From positions 33,645,525-33,709,524 of the forward strand of contig CM037781.1 in assembly GCA_021229015.1 (NCBI GenBank): a DNA stretch of 64,000 nucleotides, written 5' to 3'. This document shows, piece by piece, positions 33,511 to 44,110 of the stretch. Origin of the DNA: Solen grandis (lineage: Eukaryota > Mollusca > Bivalvia > Adapedonta > Solenidae). The position numbers and the translations under genes are program-made. A model generated the notes under the pieces. That model did not search any database. It saw only the letters and a program-made list of their open reading frames with translations, and was not told the DNA's origin. How positions within the stretch are numbered: the first letter of the stretch is position 1; each line of letters starts with the position of its first letter.

Positions 33511-35364
33511 TCGATTTATCTAGGTATTCAATGAAATTCTTGATAAGTTAGTTTTAAGTGATGCTAAATGCAGCGGTTTTTCTCAAAATATATCTCGTTT
33601 ATCCCGTATGTCGCATAATCATTGCTTACATTAATTTTGAATAATCAATCCTAAAATTGTAATTAGTAAGACTATTGAATTTTTTTGGCATGTTTTGTTT
33701 TCTCAATATAAAGTCATGTGTAGCAAATGTCATTCGAAGTAATTTATTTAGGACTATTTGACAGGTGTGATTGTAGCCGTATGTTAGATCTAAACCTGTT
33801 TCTAATGTGTCATTTGCTCCGCTCAGCAATGATATCGATTCGATCATCTACCTCTCATAGTTTAATAGAATACAAGGTAGCGTAAAATGGCTGCCGAAAT
33901 AAATCACGGTAACAAGAAAATTTCACGGGCGGGATGGTCCGGTATTTAGGTGTAGGTCCCGGGTTTTCTAATCCGGAGACCTTCAATTACACATTTCCCT
34001 AAACTATACGCTTCAAAAGAATGGCGTGGAGACAACGATTAGATGAAAAACTTAAGTTTGCAGAAAATTTATTTCTTTTATCATTTTAAATTTCTAATTT
34101 CTTGATTTTCATAATGTTTCCTTTAGACAACAAACTATTTTTTGTTCTTATTTTTTAATGGAGAAACACAGGACCGCAGTAATACAGTAACAAAAAACAA
34201 CAACAACAACAACAAAAACTAATAAGGCTTTATTTCCGCCACAGCTCGCTATATATGCATTTATGTCAAGACTGTCTACTTAAGGCGACTCTCGGGACTC
34301 TTTAGTCATTTCCATTTTTCAGCACTTTATACCTGATACACTTTAATGTATAATCTTGATCAATGCGTCTCACTTTCATTTTTCTCTCGGCTGGACCTCG
34401 ACCACGACACAGCTTACCTATTGGTTTATTTGGGGTCCCACTGATAAGAGAAATGTGCTGTCTCACTACAATATAATTCCTTAGATTGTTTGTAATTAGA
34501 TTATCCTAAAACAGGAGCAACTAGTCTTATAACTCCCCTTACATGCTAGGTATTAAGCAGGAGGAACCTACGAGTGCCATTTTCAAATTTAACAACTTTA
34601 GTATGCCGCTTCTGGAGAGCGAACCCTCAACTTTTCGATCATTCGAACATGATCTGATAAAACATGCACCCGTTCCATTCTGTACATTTTAAAGAACATA
34701 ACATTGAGTTTCTCATTACTACGTAGGATTTCGAATTCATTCAAATCTACTTGGATTTTATCTGAAACTCTGTTTGTCTGAACACATCCGCCAATAGTTT
34801 GTTCCCTGCATTGTCTGATATGAATTAAGGACTTAGTAAACCCAAACTAGGTTGACCAAATGAATTAAATTTGTTTCCAGTAGCTATACCGCTTCTAAGA
34901 TTTCTGGTACTGCCTCGGGAAGGCGAGGCAGGCGGCGTAGCGTCTCCGTTGCTTATAACTTGACTTTGCCTTAAATTTAGATATATTCATAAATCGTATA
35001 TTCGAAGTAAATGCAAATGACTAGCCTTTACATATATCTTTAAATTAATTTTGATTTTAATAAACTTTTTTCTTGGACATATATTACACATAAATAAAAA
35101 AACAAGTAAAGAGAAAATACAAGAGTGAACACTTAGGATGGGGCCGTTAAGACAGATAATTAGGAGAAACAGTCTGAAAAAGAGAACTTGTGGCCAGACT
35201 AATGTGTGAGTTGAATATTCACAGTATGCTGATATTGTAATGGTGTATATGGTAAATATTTTGAAAATAAAACGTGTTTGAAATGGTGAAAATGTAATAT
35301 ACGATTTTTTATATGCTTACTCAGACGCAAAATAGTCCCGTCTCGATTAACACATTTAACAATC
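33511..35364. other. no gene seen; 3' side of the KY-like gene
   Basis: AT-rich spacer. A tRNA-like scrap may lie near 33930-33985 (ggtcccgggttttctaatcc), and a SINE-like scrap near 34268-34315 (gactgtctacttaaggc). No exon recognised. Confidence 0.4.
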
Positions 35365-35370
35365 TTTATT
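35365..35370 (-). terminator. poly(A) signal AATAAA of the KY-like gene
   Basis: The plus strand has tttatt 11 bases beyond the stop codon (35382-35384), so the minus strand carries AATAAA. If used, the 3' UTR would be very short. Confidence 0.4.
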
Positions 35371-35381
35371 GCAATTAACAT

Positions 35382-37841
35382 TCATATAAGATCAGTTTTA
35401 AAAGAGAACAAAACATGAAAGTCATCAAACATTTCGTTTGAAGAACCATACAAAGCAACCTCCATATCATAATCGGGCGTTTTTACGATACCTTCAAATG
35501 TGCAGTCATTAGATTTGGTCAAAACTGTTTCATTACATTTAACAACTTTCAGGTCGGGTGATTTTAAACTGAATAAAACTTCTTGAAGCGATGGTAACAG
35601 CTTGTCCATCGGATGAACAAGGCAGCATCTATTCATCAGCGCATGCGATTTCGATACCGGAAATGGATTACTGACATGCGCAAACCGACAATCCAAAAGA
35701 TGGGTCATAAAAGGCAACACTTCATTATCTTTTTTCCCCCAAAGAACTAGCTTATAATATCCCGAATATGGAAGCCGAAGTTGGACAGTCATCTCCTCAA
35801 ATGATTGTGAAAAATGTACAAAGCAATTATCCTTTAGTTCTTCCGGAAAATCTGCATAGAACAAACGAGGGAATAGCTCTAAGCTATTCGACATTTTGAT
35901 TGGTATATTTAGTTCACCAGTTTTTGCAACATGTATTATATCACTTAATTCTGTCACATTGAATAAATGAAAATCATCCACGGGGCCATAAATGGTATGA
36001 TGGTTTGGGTAGGGCAGGAGCTCTCCGTCCGTTTCGATACATTTTATTATGTATCCTAGCAACGGTTCCAAGTTTGCTTTTTTACTATCTAATTTGCGTC
36101 GTCCAAGAATTTGCAAATAAAAATCTCCGACAGACGGTAGTCGAACATGTATCACACAGTGATTCTGATCGGTTTTATATGTAAATGTAAACTGGTCCAA
36201 TTTCTGATCTCCTTTGTAAAGGAATCCTACAATGTCAGAAACCTGTTCATCGGCCGCTTTTATTGTTATATCCACCGAATTCTTTACTTTATTTAAAACA
36301 GTATGCTTATGGCTTACAGGTTTGATACCCCATTCTTTGCCGTGCTTGTCCATATTCAATATTGTTTTGAACGTTTCCTTGGTTACGGGTGGCTCCACTA
36401 GTTGCCAGCTCTCACTGTTGCCAAGGTTGCCACGGATGTTGTACGGGAAGTGATCACAGATGAATACATCTGGGTCAGTAAGGAAATAAACATTATTATA
36501 TTTCGCTACGTACTTTTTCTCCTTGATCTTAACATATCCTGCTCCCATGGTGACGTCAATTGGATACCAGTTATCGTTGATGAGAACAACGTTCCATGTA
36601 TGAATGTTACGTCTATCCTGGAAAACATTTTCCGATGGATTATAGCCATACGGTTTGATAAAACCAGTAACAGTCATGATCGGTATACCAGCCTCTCTGC
36701 ATAATGCCTCCAGTAGTCGCGTGTAACCCTCACACACGGTCAATCTAGACAACAAGACCGAGGCTGGGTCCGTGGGACGGGGAAGGGTTCGGCCAAAAAA
36801 GACCGACGTATCGAAGTTAATGTTGTGCGTAATCCACATGTAGAAAGCTCGGACCTGCTCAAGTGGACTGTAGGCTATCTCTGTCAGGTACATAACTAAG
36901 CTCGACAGGTGCTCTCTGTCGAGTGGCGGCGCCTTAATCGCGTGCAAGTCTATTTCTAGAAACATCCTCTCGTTTGGTATGAGATCTCGCCTTCTAACAG
37001 ATGGTGGTCTTGGTCCAGGAATTGAAATTACGTCATCAGAGCTGCAAACGGATTCACGACCATGACCTTTAACTTCCGGTGGCAGTTCATGGGAAACAAC
37101 ACTAGCCTCGTTTTCACCCACGTCCAGAATGTTACTCACGGAAGAAGGTATTGCATTTACTGCAAAACTGTCATTTGTATGGTCACGTTCAGAAATCGTC
37201 CCTTCTTGGTCACTTTCTGCAAATACCGGTTCCACAGTGGCACTGTCACTTACGAACTTTTCTACTGTTTGGTGTTCATTTTCATCATCGCTGTTGTTTC
37301 TAACAAGAATTGTAGGAGCGGAACCAGGGCTATACAACTGCAAATTCCCCCTCTCATCTCTGTATGCAACAGGTATTTCATTGGTGTTGTGTTCCGTTGA
37401 CTTCAGATTAAAAGACACAATACTCGCTTCATAATCGCTATTTTTGTTTTCGGGATTAATTGTATTCCCGTGCGTAATGTGTCCATATCTTACCTTATTT
37501 TGCTCACTAAGACCAATCGAGTTGATTTTTTTCGGTTCAGAAATTTTCGGTTGGTATTTGACCTGTGAAGATGTGTCATCAACTTTCTTGGTCTCGACAG
37601 GCGTTTCATCCATTTTCCTTTCCTCATCTTTGAATGTCACTTTCTTTGTGCTCTTGAATACCGTGTCAATCTCTTTCTTTGTTTTAGAAAAATTGATAAC
37701 TTGAATTATGTGACCGGTGTGTATATCGTCACCACCTTCTTTCTTAGCTTCTTGTCTGTTGTCTAGATCCCTATTTTGTTGTTGAACGTTAGTATTTTTT
37801 ACACTTACTTGGGTACCAGCCGTTGAACTTGTTGTGCCCAT
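35382..37841 (-). CDS. kyphoscoliosis-peptidase/hillarin-like protein, 819 aa, single coding exon
   Basis: Intact from ATG to TGA. Residues 2-6 (GTTSS after Met) fit an N-myristoylation site. Residues about 10-285 are hydrophilic, Ser/Asp/Glu/Lys-rich and probably disordered. Residues about 295-435 are a transglutaminase-like core with the triad Cys370 (LTVCEGYTRLLEALC), His414 (NIHTWNVVLI) and Asp429 (WYPIDVTMGAG). Residues about 505-605, 625-720 and 735-819 look like three beta-rich repeats with LPSVGDFYLQILG, LPYSGYYKLVLWG and TPDYDMEVALYG at matching places. Family members (KY in vertebrates, hillarin in invertebrates) act at muscle or cytoskeletal junctions. The triad is complete, so catalysis is possible, though many relatives have no proven enzyme activity. 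An upstream non-coding exon cannot be excluded. Confidence 0.9.
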   Translation of the reverse strand: MGTTSSTAGTQVSVKNTNVQQQNRDLDNRQEAKKEGGDDIHTGHIIQVINFSKTKKEIDTVFKSTKKVTFKDEERKMDETPVETKKVDDTSSQVKYQPKISEPKKINSIGLSEQNKVRYGHITHGNTINPENKNSDYEASIVSFNLKSTEHNTNEIPVAYRDERGNLQLYSPGSAPTILVRNNSDDENEHQTVEKFVSDSATVEPVFAESDQEGTISERDHTNDSFAVNAIPSSVSNILDVGENEASVVSHELPPEVKGHGRESVCSSDDVISIPGPRPPSVRRRDLIPNERMFLEIDLHAIKAPPLDREHLSSLVMYLTEIAYSPLEQVRAFYMWITHNINFDTSVFFGRTLPRPTDPASVLLSRLTVCEGYTRLLEALCREAGIPIMTVTGFIKPYGYNPSENVFQDRRNIHTWNVVLINDNWYPIDVTMGAGYVKIKEKKYVAKYNNVYFLTDPDVFICDHFPYNIRGNLGNSESWQLVEPPVTKETFKTILNMDKHGKEWGIKPVSHKHTVLNKVKNSVDITIKAADEQVSDIVGFLYKGDQKLDQFTFTYKTDQNHCVIHVRLPSVGDFYLQILGRRKLDSKKANLEPLLGYIIKCIETDGELLPYPNHHTIYGPVDDFHLFNVTELSDIIHVAKTGELNIPIKMSNSLELFPRLFYADFPEELKDNCFVHFSQSFEEMTVQLRLPYSGYYKLVLWGKKDNEVLPFMTHLLDCRFAHVSNPFPVSKSHALMNRCCLVHPMDKLLPSLQEVLFSLKSPDLKVVKCNETVLTKSNDCTFEGIVKTPDYDMEVALYGSSNEMFDDFHVLFSFKTDLI

Positions 37842-38270
37842 TTATAATATATTTCTCCTTCGCTTCTAGTTGTAATAATTTCTATAATCACAATTCTTTT
37901 CTTATCATTTAACAAATAAATGTTTAATTTACTGTTTACCAAAGAAATATATGTATTAAGAAATCAAGTATGTTCAAAATTTGAATATTCTCCATTTTGT
38001 CAAATACCGATTTCCACTCAAGCTATGACGAACATGAAAGCGTACGGTAGACTGTAAAGTATATAAACAATTAGACCATTATTTAATTTAACAATACCCG
38101 TATGTTCGTTGTATTGTACAACTAACAAGTATACCTCACTACACCATGTTTTTGACATATCTCATTACATGTGTAGAGAGCCCCATTCAGGAGTTTTACG
38201 GTCGGTCGGTGTTTCTACTCGGGTGCCTCCGTGAAAACAGGGTCTTTCTCCAACTGTTATTAACTGGACG
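37842..38270. other. 5' flank of the KY-like gene
   Basis: AT-rich sequence directly before the start codon. No convincing TATA box or initiator can be picked out from such a biased background. Confidence 0.4.
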
Positions 38271-38274
38271 CCGT

Positions 38275-38400
38275 TATGTATGTATTTGGGTTTAACGTCC
38301 CACTGACAGTTTTTTCAGTCATTTGGAGACTGTCTACTTGAGACTTCCCGCCCCCAAGACGGACACTCTAACCACTCTGCAACCGGGGACGGTGGACGCC
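38275..38400 (-). repeat. SINE-like repeat with tRNA-like head
   Basis: On the minus strand, ggttgcagagtggttagagt is a good A-box-like region, followed by a gactgaaaaaactgtcagtg tail and gggacgttaaaccc. Related tail fragments occur near 34270, 52090 and 63960, so this is a second SINE-like family. Confidence 0.6.
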
Positions 38401-38612
38401 GCTGTATTACTGAAAAAGTCCAAAACAACAACCTTTGATTTGTACAGCTCTTACTATATATAATGACCCCCCACCCCCACCACAAAAAAAAAGAAACCCA
38501 TTTCAATGTGTTTTCTATGTGTTCCGAAATTGAAATGGCAACTACATTTGATTGAATGCAAAAAATCTAAAATCAGTTTTGATAGATGTTACCTTAAATT
38601 GTCCACTTCAGT

Positions 38613-38615
<3 letters not shown>

Positions 38616-38673
<58 letters not shown>
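38616..38673. repeat. (AT)n microsatellite
   Basis: About 29 uninterrupted TA units. Confidence 0.98.
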
Positions 38674-38676
<3 letters not shown>

Positions 38677-38821
38677 AAGGTTTGGAAATGTTCTCTCTCT
38701 CTCTATCTATCTAGGGTGGGGGTGGGGGACAAACTACAAACATAACATTATAACATATATCTGCATATACATACTTTTATGTTTCCGCCTTTTTTGTTAA
38801 AAAAGTAATCTTTCTTCGGCC

Positions 38822-38935
38822 TGTGGTAGGTGGGTTCTACTGGAGTGTCCATGTGCACTCTGATTAATTAGCTGGACGTCGATACACGACTGAAATACTG
38901 ACCACTCGGACATGGAGGTCGCCTTTATTTAAGGT
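38822..38935 (+). repeat. SINE body/tail fragment
   Basis: Contains gtgggttctactggagtgtc, then ttaattagctggacgtcgat and gactgaaatactg, matching the tail of the common SINE. No head. Confidence 0.65.
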
Positions 38936-38984
38936 AATCAAACGATCAATAAATTACAATCATAATCCTTCATTTTTAAAAGAT

Positions 38985-39245
38985 TGGGACCTCCGTGGCC
39001 GAGAGGGTGAAGTCGCTTACTTAAGCACTCACATAGCCACTCACCGCTTGGATTCGAGTCCCGGCAGGGTAATTCGGATTTGCATGTCAGAGATAACCTT
39101 CCAGCTGGCTTGCCGTAGGGCGATGGTTTTACCCGGATACACCAGTGTATTCGGGGTCTTCCTCCTGTAATTAGCTGGACGTCGCTATATAACTGAATTA
39201 CTGTCGCACGGACGGTAAACTCAAAAAACAATCATTCAATCAATC
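38985..39245 (+). repeat. tRNA-derived SINE, nearly full length
   Basis: The best plus-strand copy. The A-box region is cgtggccgagagggtgaag and the B box is ggattcgagtccc. The body has agctggcttgccgtaggg and the tail ttagctggacgtcgctatat, then gtcgcacggacggtaaactc. It ends in a (caat)n-like run. Resembles the tRNA-SINE families known in bivalves and gastropods. Confidence 0.88.
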
Positions 39246-39388
39246 AATCTTAAAATACTTCAGTGCATATGCAAGCATCCATTAACTTTGAGTTAAATGC
39301 TCATTTGCTCGGAAGTATATAAATGCTTGCATTTACATTTACTATGAAATTTCCATGATCACTTGATAGACCATGATCACAATTTAAT

Positions 39389-39488
39389 NNNNNNNNNNNN
39401 NNNNNNNNNNNNNNNNNNNNNNNNNNNNNNNNNNNNNNNNNNNNNNNNNNNNNNNNNNNNNNNNNNNNNNNNNNNNNNNNNNNNNNNN
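39389..39488. other. assembly gap, 100 N
   Basis: Exactly 100 undetermined bases, a usual placeholder for a gap of unknown length. The right edge runs straight into a minisatellite, which probably caused the break. Confidence 0.99.
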
Positions 39489-39590
39489 AGTTGCGACGTT
39501 TAGCGGTGGTTGCGACGTTTAGCGTTAGTGCTGTGACGTTTAGCGGCAATTACGACGTTTAACGGCGTTGCGACGTATAACGGCGTTACA
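39489..39590. repeat. GC-rich minisatellite, gttgcgacgtttagcggt-type unit
   Basis: About five units of 16-19 bp follow the gap. Only the right end of the array is present. Confidence 0.92.
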
Positions 39591-41536
39591 CCTATTTTAT
39601 TATTATTTTATGCTATTCTTACAGCCTCGTTTTAAATCTCTTTCCGGTTAAAGAAATTTTCCGGTGGAAAATATTAGCAACATTGCTCTCTTTTTCTCGT
39701 TTTTTTTTTAAATACTGAAGTATTCCTATTTTAACAACTGTAATTGATAATCATAAGTTTGTATTGTCGGATGTTGGAGTCACTTTGTTGATATTGCTAG
39801 ATATTTAATTTGCCTCATGTTTTGTATATTTCTCGGAATCGAACAAATTGTAATTTTCTTTCATACCTGTCGGTTGTGTAAGTGATAAAATTATATTGAA
39901 GTGAATAACATTACAATGACATTCCTTATTTTTGGATTTGCAGAATTAGGTAATTTGTTGAGGTTAATATATCTTGTAGATTGAAGTTCCACATACGACG
40001 CCCATTTTGTAATCGGGTTATGTAGACTTGTGGTGACATCACACTGATATTTTCTGGAGGATTTTGTCAGCGTCCTTGCATTGAAAAAATGATTTTGGAC
40101 ATTTTTTTTTTTAATTTAGTTATGTCAGCTTTATTAAATTGTCGATAAATCTATACTTATTTCATGATGAAGTGAAATTACACTGTTGTTTTGTTAGATC
40201 TATAATAAATTGTCAGTGTCAAAAAATTGTACAATATTTATTTATTATAATACTTTTGTGCAAAAACAAGCTGCCACGTGGATTAAGAACCTCCCTATTA
40301 GGAAGTAATGGCATACATGTATAGTTTGCAAACTTGAGGCCAGGGTTTAACCTCGCTTGACATGTTAAATACAGCGTAATCTCTCTTGCTAGTTTTGTTT
40401 TGTCTTTTCTTTAAGCCATTTTATTTAAATTTGTAAAGTTTATAAAACATGCCTTAAAAATTATTACGAATAATTTAAGAATGAATTAATAGAACAGGTC
40501 CAAGGCAATAGGATGATTGATCAAGAAGTTCGTAGACTACTTCAACATTTTTAATACTTGATCAAACATACTTATAAAAAGCATATATACATAATCTATG
40601 AACCTTCTTTTATCAAAACATACGATTTTATAAAACTCGATGCAGATTTATAGAAATACTTCCTGCTGCAAACAATGTAACTATGTTTGCACTATCGCCA
40701 AACATCAACGCCCCGATAACGCCGTTGTTGACGTCACATAATTCGTATTGTTCTCTCTGGGTCTGGGTTCAAAAGCTCTATTCCATGTCTTTTATGTACC
40801 TGAAATTACATAACTAAAGTTATCAATAACCACTTATAAACACACTATTGCCATGTAATATTTATCAATTATGAGACATTATATCATACATCAATTACCT
40901 TTTACTCATCATTTATTTAGATTCGTTTAATTTATTTGAAACTTGAACCAAAAGTCGTATAAAATAAATAACATATTTTTGTATGTTCATTTTCCGGTGC
41001 TGATTTTGGGACCAATTGTAATAGTCTAATCATATATTAAATAAATTCAATAACACATACGATAAAACATTAAAACAATACATACTTTTTCAATATTCAG
41101 AAAATATAAAAAATGCGTTTGTACCGTTGCTTGGCCTTTACCAGTTAGGTTATTGTCATTTGTCTATCATTCTTCAAGTCACTGTGGATTGACGTCATTG
41201 ATGCTGCTGGCATCGATAGATCACGGTCACAACTATGATCGCCATCGAGATTTCTTGGTTTATGACATTTGAAGACAAGAGCCCGGCTAACTGATCCCTC
41301 TCCTCTAGTTTCCTCTAGTAGTATGAACGTTTCCATGGGTGTTTTTCCTTCATCTTTGTATAATTCAATGTTTTCGAATTTCCGTCCGGTCCTTGACGTC
41401 GATTATTACATGTATATAGCGAACATGATGACGCTCAGTGTTTAATTTGTTTGTGTGTGTGTGCGCGTGTGTGTTTCGCAAAATAATGTCAAAATGAAGT
41501 CATATTTTCATATAATGCTAACAAAATAATTAAGTA
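39591..41536. other. no gene seen
   Basis: AT-rich spacer with a short (GT)n-like run near 41452-41475. No exon recognised. Confidence 0.4.
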
Positions 41537-41544
41537 CAATATGG

Positions 41545-42013
41545 TAGTGATTGGAATCAGTCGAAAAATATTCGTCGATTAATCAGAGACAAAAGTCACT
41601 GATTAATTGATTAATCATGATTAAATACCAAATATACCATGTTTGGAGTAAATGCCTATTAAAACTCTCTTACTGTACAACATGAAAATAAAATATTCTG
41701 TACTATATAGATTATATAGATATGTATTAGGTATAGATGTTAATTTCTCAAATATTCAAATACATGAATAAACATTGAACCGAGATAAAGTATAAGAGGT
41801 TACAACCAGAGGCCAACGATGTGCAAAGTGCAACTTTGCAAGTATCAATTTATCAAATTAATGAAATTACCCAATCAGATGCGCGTTGAAATATTAACAA
41901 CACCCCCTTTTTTGGTCAATAATTCGTCAACGAATTATTTTCGTCGTCATCGTCACGTCAACCAGTAGCTCGTCACTGATTCGTTGACTTTATGATTAAT
42001 CAGCTCACCACTA
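41545..42013. mobile_element. hAT-type MITE, 469 bp
   Basis: The left end TAGTGATTGG and the reverse complement of the right end, TAGTGGTGAGCTG, are similar. Both sides carry the perfect 8-bp duplication CAATATGG (41537-41544 and 42014-42021). Subterminal sequence on both sides is rich in GATTAATC and CGTCGA/CGACGA words. No transposase frame. Eight-base duplications and TAGTGGTG/CAGTGGTG-like ends are typical of hAT elements. Confidence 0.88.
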
Positions 42014-42021
42014 CAATATGG

Positions 42022-42589
42022 CGATTTTTAATGGTTTACATTAAATATCTGAACAAATAATAGACGGGGACGCTGAAGCATTAGTATAGCATGGTCGGAG
42101 AAATCATTTAAGAAAGCGTGGAATACGTGGACATCTTTTATTTTCCGTTACGTACATCACAATTCTTTGTAAAACAATTAGCAATCATGAATGATAATAA
42201 ATGTAATATAAATTAATTTGTCATATATTTCATACAAACAGGAAACAATGGATTACTTACATTACTTATTAATGTACATGTTAGCAGATAATAGAAAAAA
42301 AAATATACACACATATACATTTAAATGCACATTATAATTAGAACTGTTTAGCAGTTACTATCTTAATGTAATCACATATTGTGCAAACAGAAGGCATTTT
42401 TACAACTACGATTTTACACTTTCCCATACAGTAGAGAAAGCCATTTATTATGACATCAACATGAATACACTATGCAAATATTAAACAAAAGGAGAGGAAA
42501 AAACTACGAATATCGAGATCAACCCTCGTATGTTGACTATCAAAATTTAGTTTCAGTTAAACAAAATGGAGAGTTAGTTTTCCAAGTAG
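42022..42589. other. no gene seen
   Basis: AT-rich spacer between the hAT MITE and the tyrosine-recombinase retrotransposon relic. Confidence 0.4.
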
Positions 42590-44110
42590 TATGAAAGGAA
42601 GCTGATTTAGGCAGGGTTGCTGGCCCATGTCAGAGTTGCCCTTTCTTTCGATGAGGTTGTCACCATTTGGTTTAGTGCCTTAATGGTTCTTTACGGCTTA
42701 TTAACCATTTGTCATTCCCAAAGGGTTAATGCATAAAGATTGTATAGACCCTATCTTCTATATGGTACAGTACGCTTATTTTGATAACGCGATGTCAATG
42801 TTGCTTAGGTTCTGGAGCTTTGTTGGGAAAATTGACATTAATTCAGCTTTTCGTTTATTACCTATTTGCTGATTTTTAAATTACTTGACTTTAAAATTGG
42901 GGCAGATATGTCTATATGCGTTTTCCAATGGGTTGCTGCATTTCTTGTACAATTTTGAAAAGTTTCCCTTAAGTTTTGAATGGGCAGTTAAGCAAAACTG
43001 TAAGCTAGGAGTAATTTTGCTTTATCTAGTTGATTTTCTCGTAGGTAGTAGATTTGGAATAGATGATTGCAAAAATCTTATGCACATATTTAGTGAGTTG
43101 TTTTCAGAGATTGTGGTTCCTGTTGCTAATGACAAGACATGTGGTCCTATTCAGGTTATCACTTTCTTAGGCTAATGATAGATTCTATAAGCATCTTAAT
43201 AAAGTAACCAAATGATAACCTATGCACGTTCCGGCACCTTTTGGCTCATGCTATTCACAAGAAAAATTCACCTTAAAAGTACTTCAATTGATAATTGGGG
43301 CATAACGTATAGTTTTTAAAAAGCTGTCAAAGTTGCAGGTTTAAATAATGCCATTTGCAAAGAGTGGGCTCGTTTTCGCTGCCTGGCCGCGGACGCAGTT
43401 CAACATCCGTCGGCAGTTCCAGACATTTGTCTGAGCTTGATATCACAGCCCGAACAGACCAGCTATAAACGGCAGCTCTGTCATTGAATATGAACGAGTC
43501 GAACGACACAGGAATAAAAACGTTTGACAGGTTTCGAATAAGTAAAAGTATCCCTTGAACATTGCCTCTAAATATTGAATTTGTTTCCAAGGTTATTTCT
43601 CATTTATCGCTTAAATGTTGTTCGCCATCTAGTGTCAGATGTTACTTAGCGGGCATTAGCTTCCACTGCAAAATAAGAAATGTATGCGATGTGGCACAGT
43701 CACTTTTGAGAAAAAAAGATGGTGCATGGTATGGATCGTCTTAGTAAGAGGCAAGATACTAACTTGCCCATTACCTCGAAGCCTTCAGAAAAAAATCATA
43801 GCTATACTGCCAAGAATTTGTTTTGGTTTTTTAGCTGCTTTCTCACTAGCTTATTTTGGGATGCTGCGGCTGTGAGATCTTTTGGCACATTCCAAAACAT
43901 GTTCACTAAATGCAGTTCTATTCTCAAATCCGGGATTTATGGATATTTTTTTCTGTTCTGAAACTAACCCGTTTTCATCCAAGATGGTTGGGGGGGGGGG
44001 GGGGGAGAGAGAGAGAGATAAGAATAATAATTCCAGCCATAAATTTCACTATTTGTCCAGTTTGCTCCTTAAAAATCATTTTGAAATCCGCACGAGAGTG
44101 AATGGTTAAT
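42590..44110 (+). pseudogene. DIRS/Ngaro-type retrotransposon relic: RT then tyrosine recombinase
   Basis: Frame-shifted plus-strand reading gives an RT block. It includes VGKIDINSAFRLLPI (about 42820), FLYNFEKFPLSFEWAV, then YLVDFLVGSRFGIDDC (the DD-box region, FLDDFLF in relatives) and VPVANDKTCGPIQVITFLG ending at 43175. From about 43440 to 44100 a tyrosine recombinase follows: IKTFDRFRISK, PSSVRCYLAGISF, LPITSKP, and AFSLAYFGMLRL, where Arg fits the first catalytic Arg. An IIPAINFTICPVCSLK block closes it. Stops, shifts and a poly-G/(GA) insertion near 43987-44018 show that it is dead. RT followed by YR defines DIRS-like elements. Terminal repeats were not found. Confidence 0.82.
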
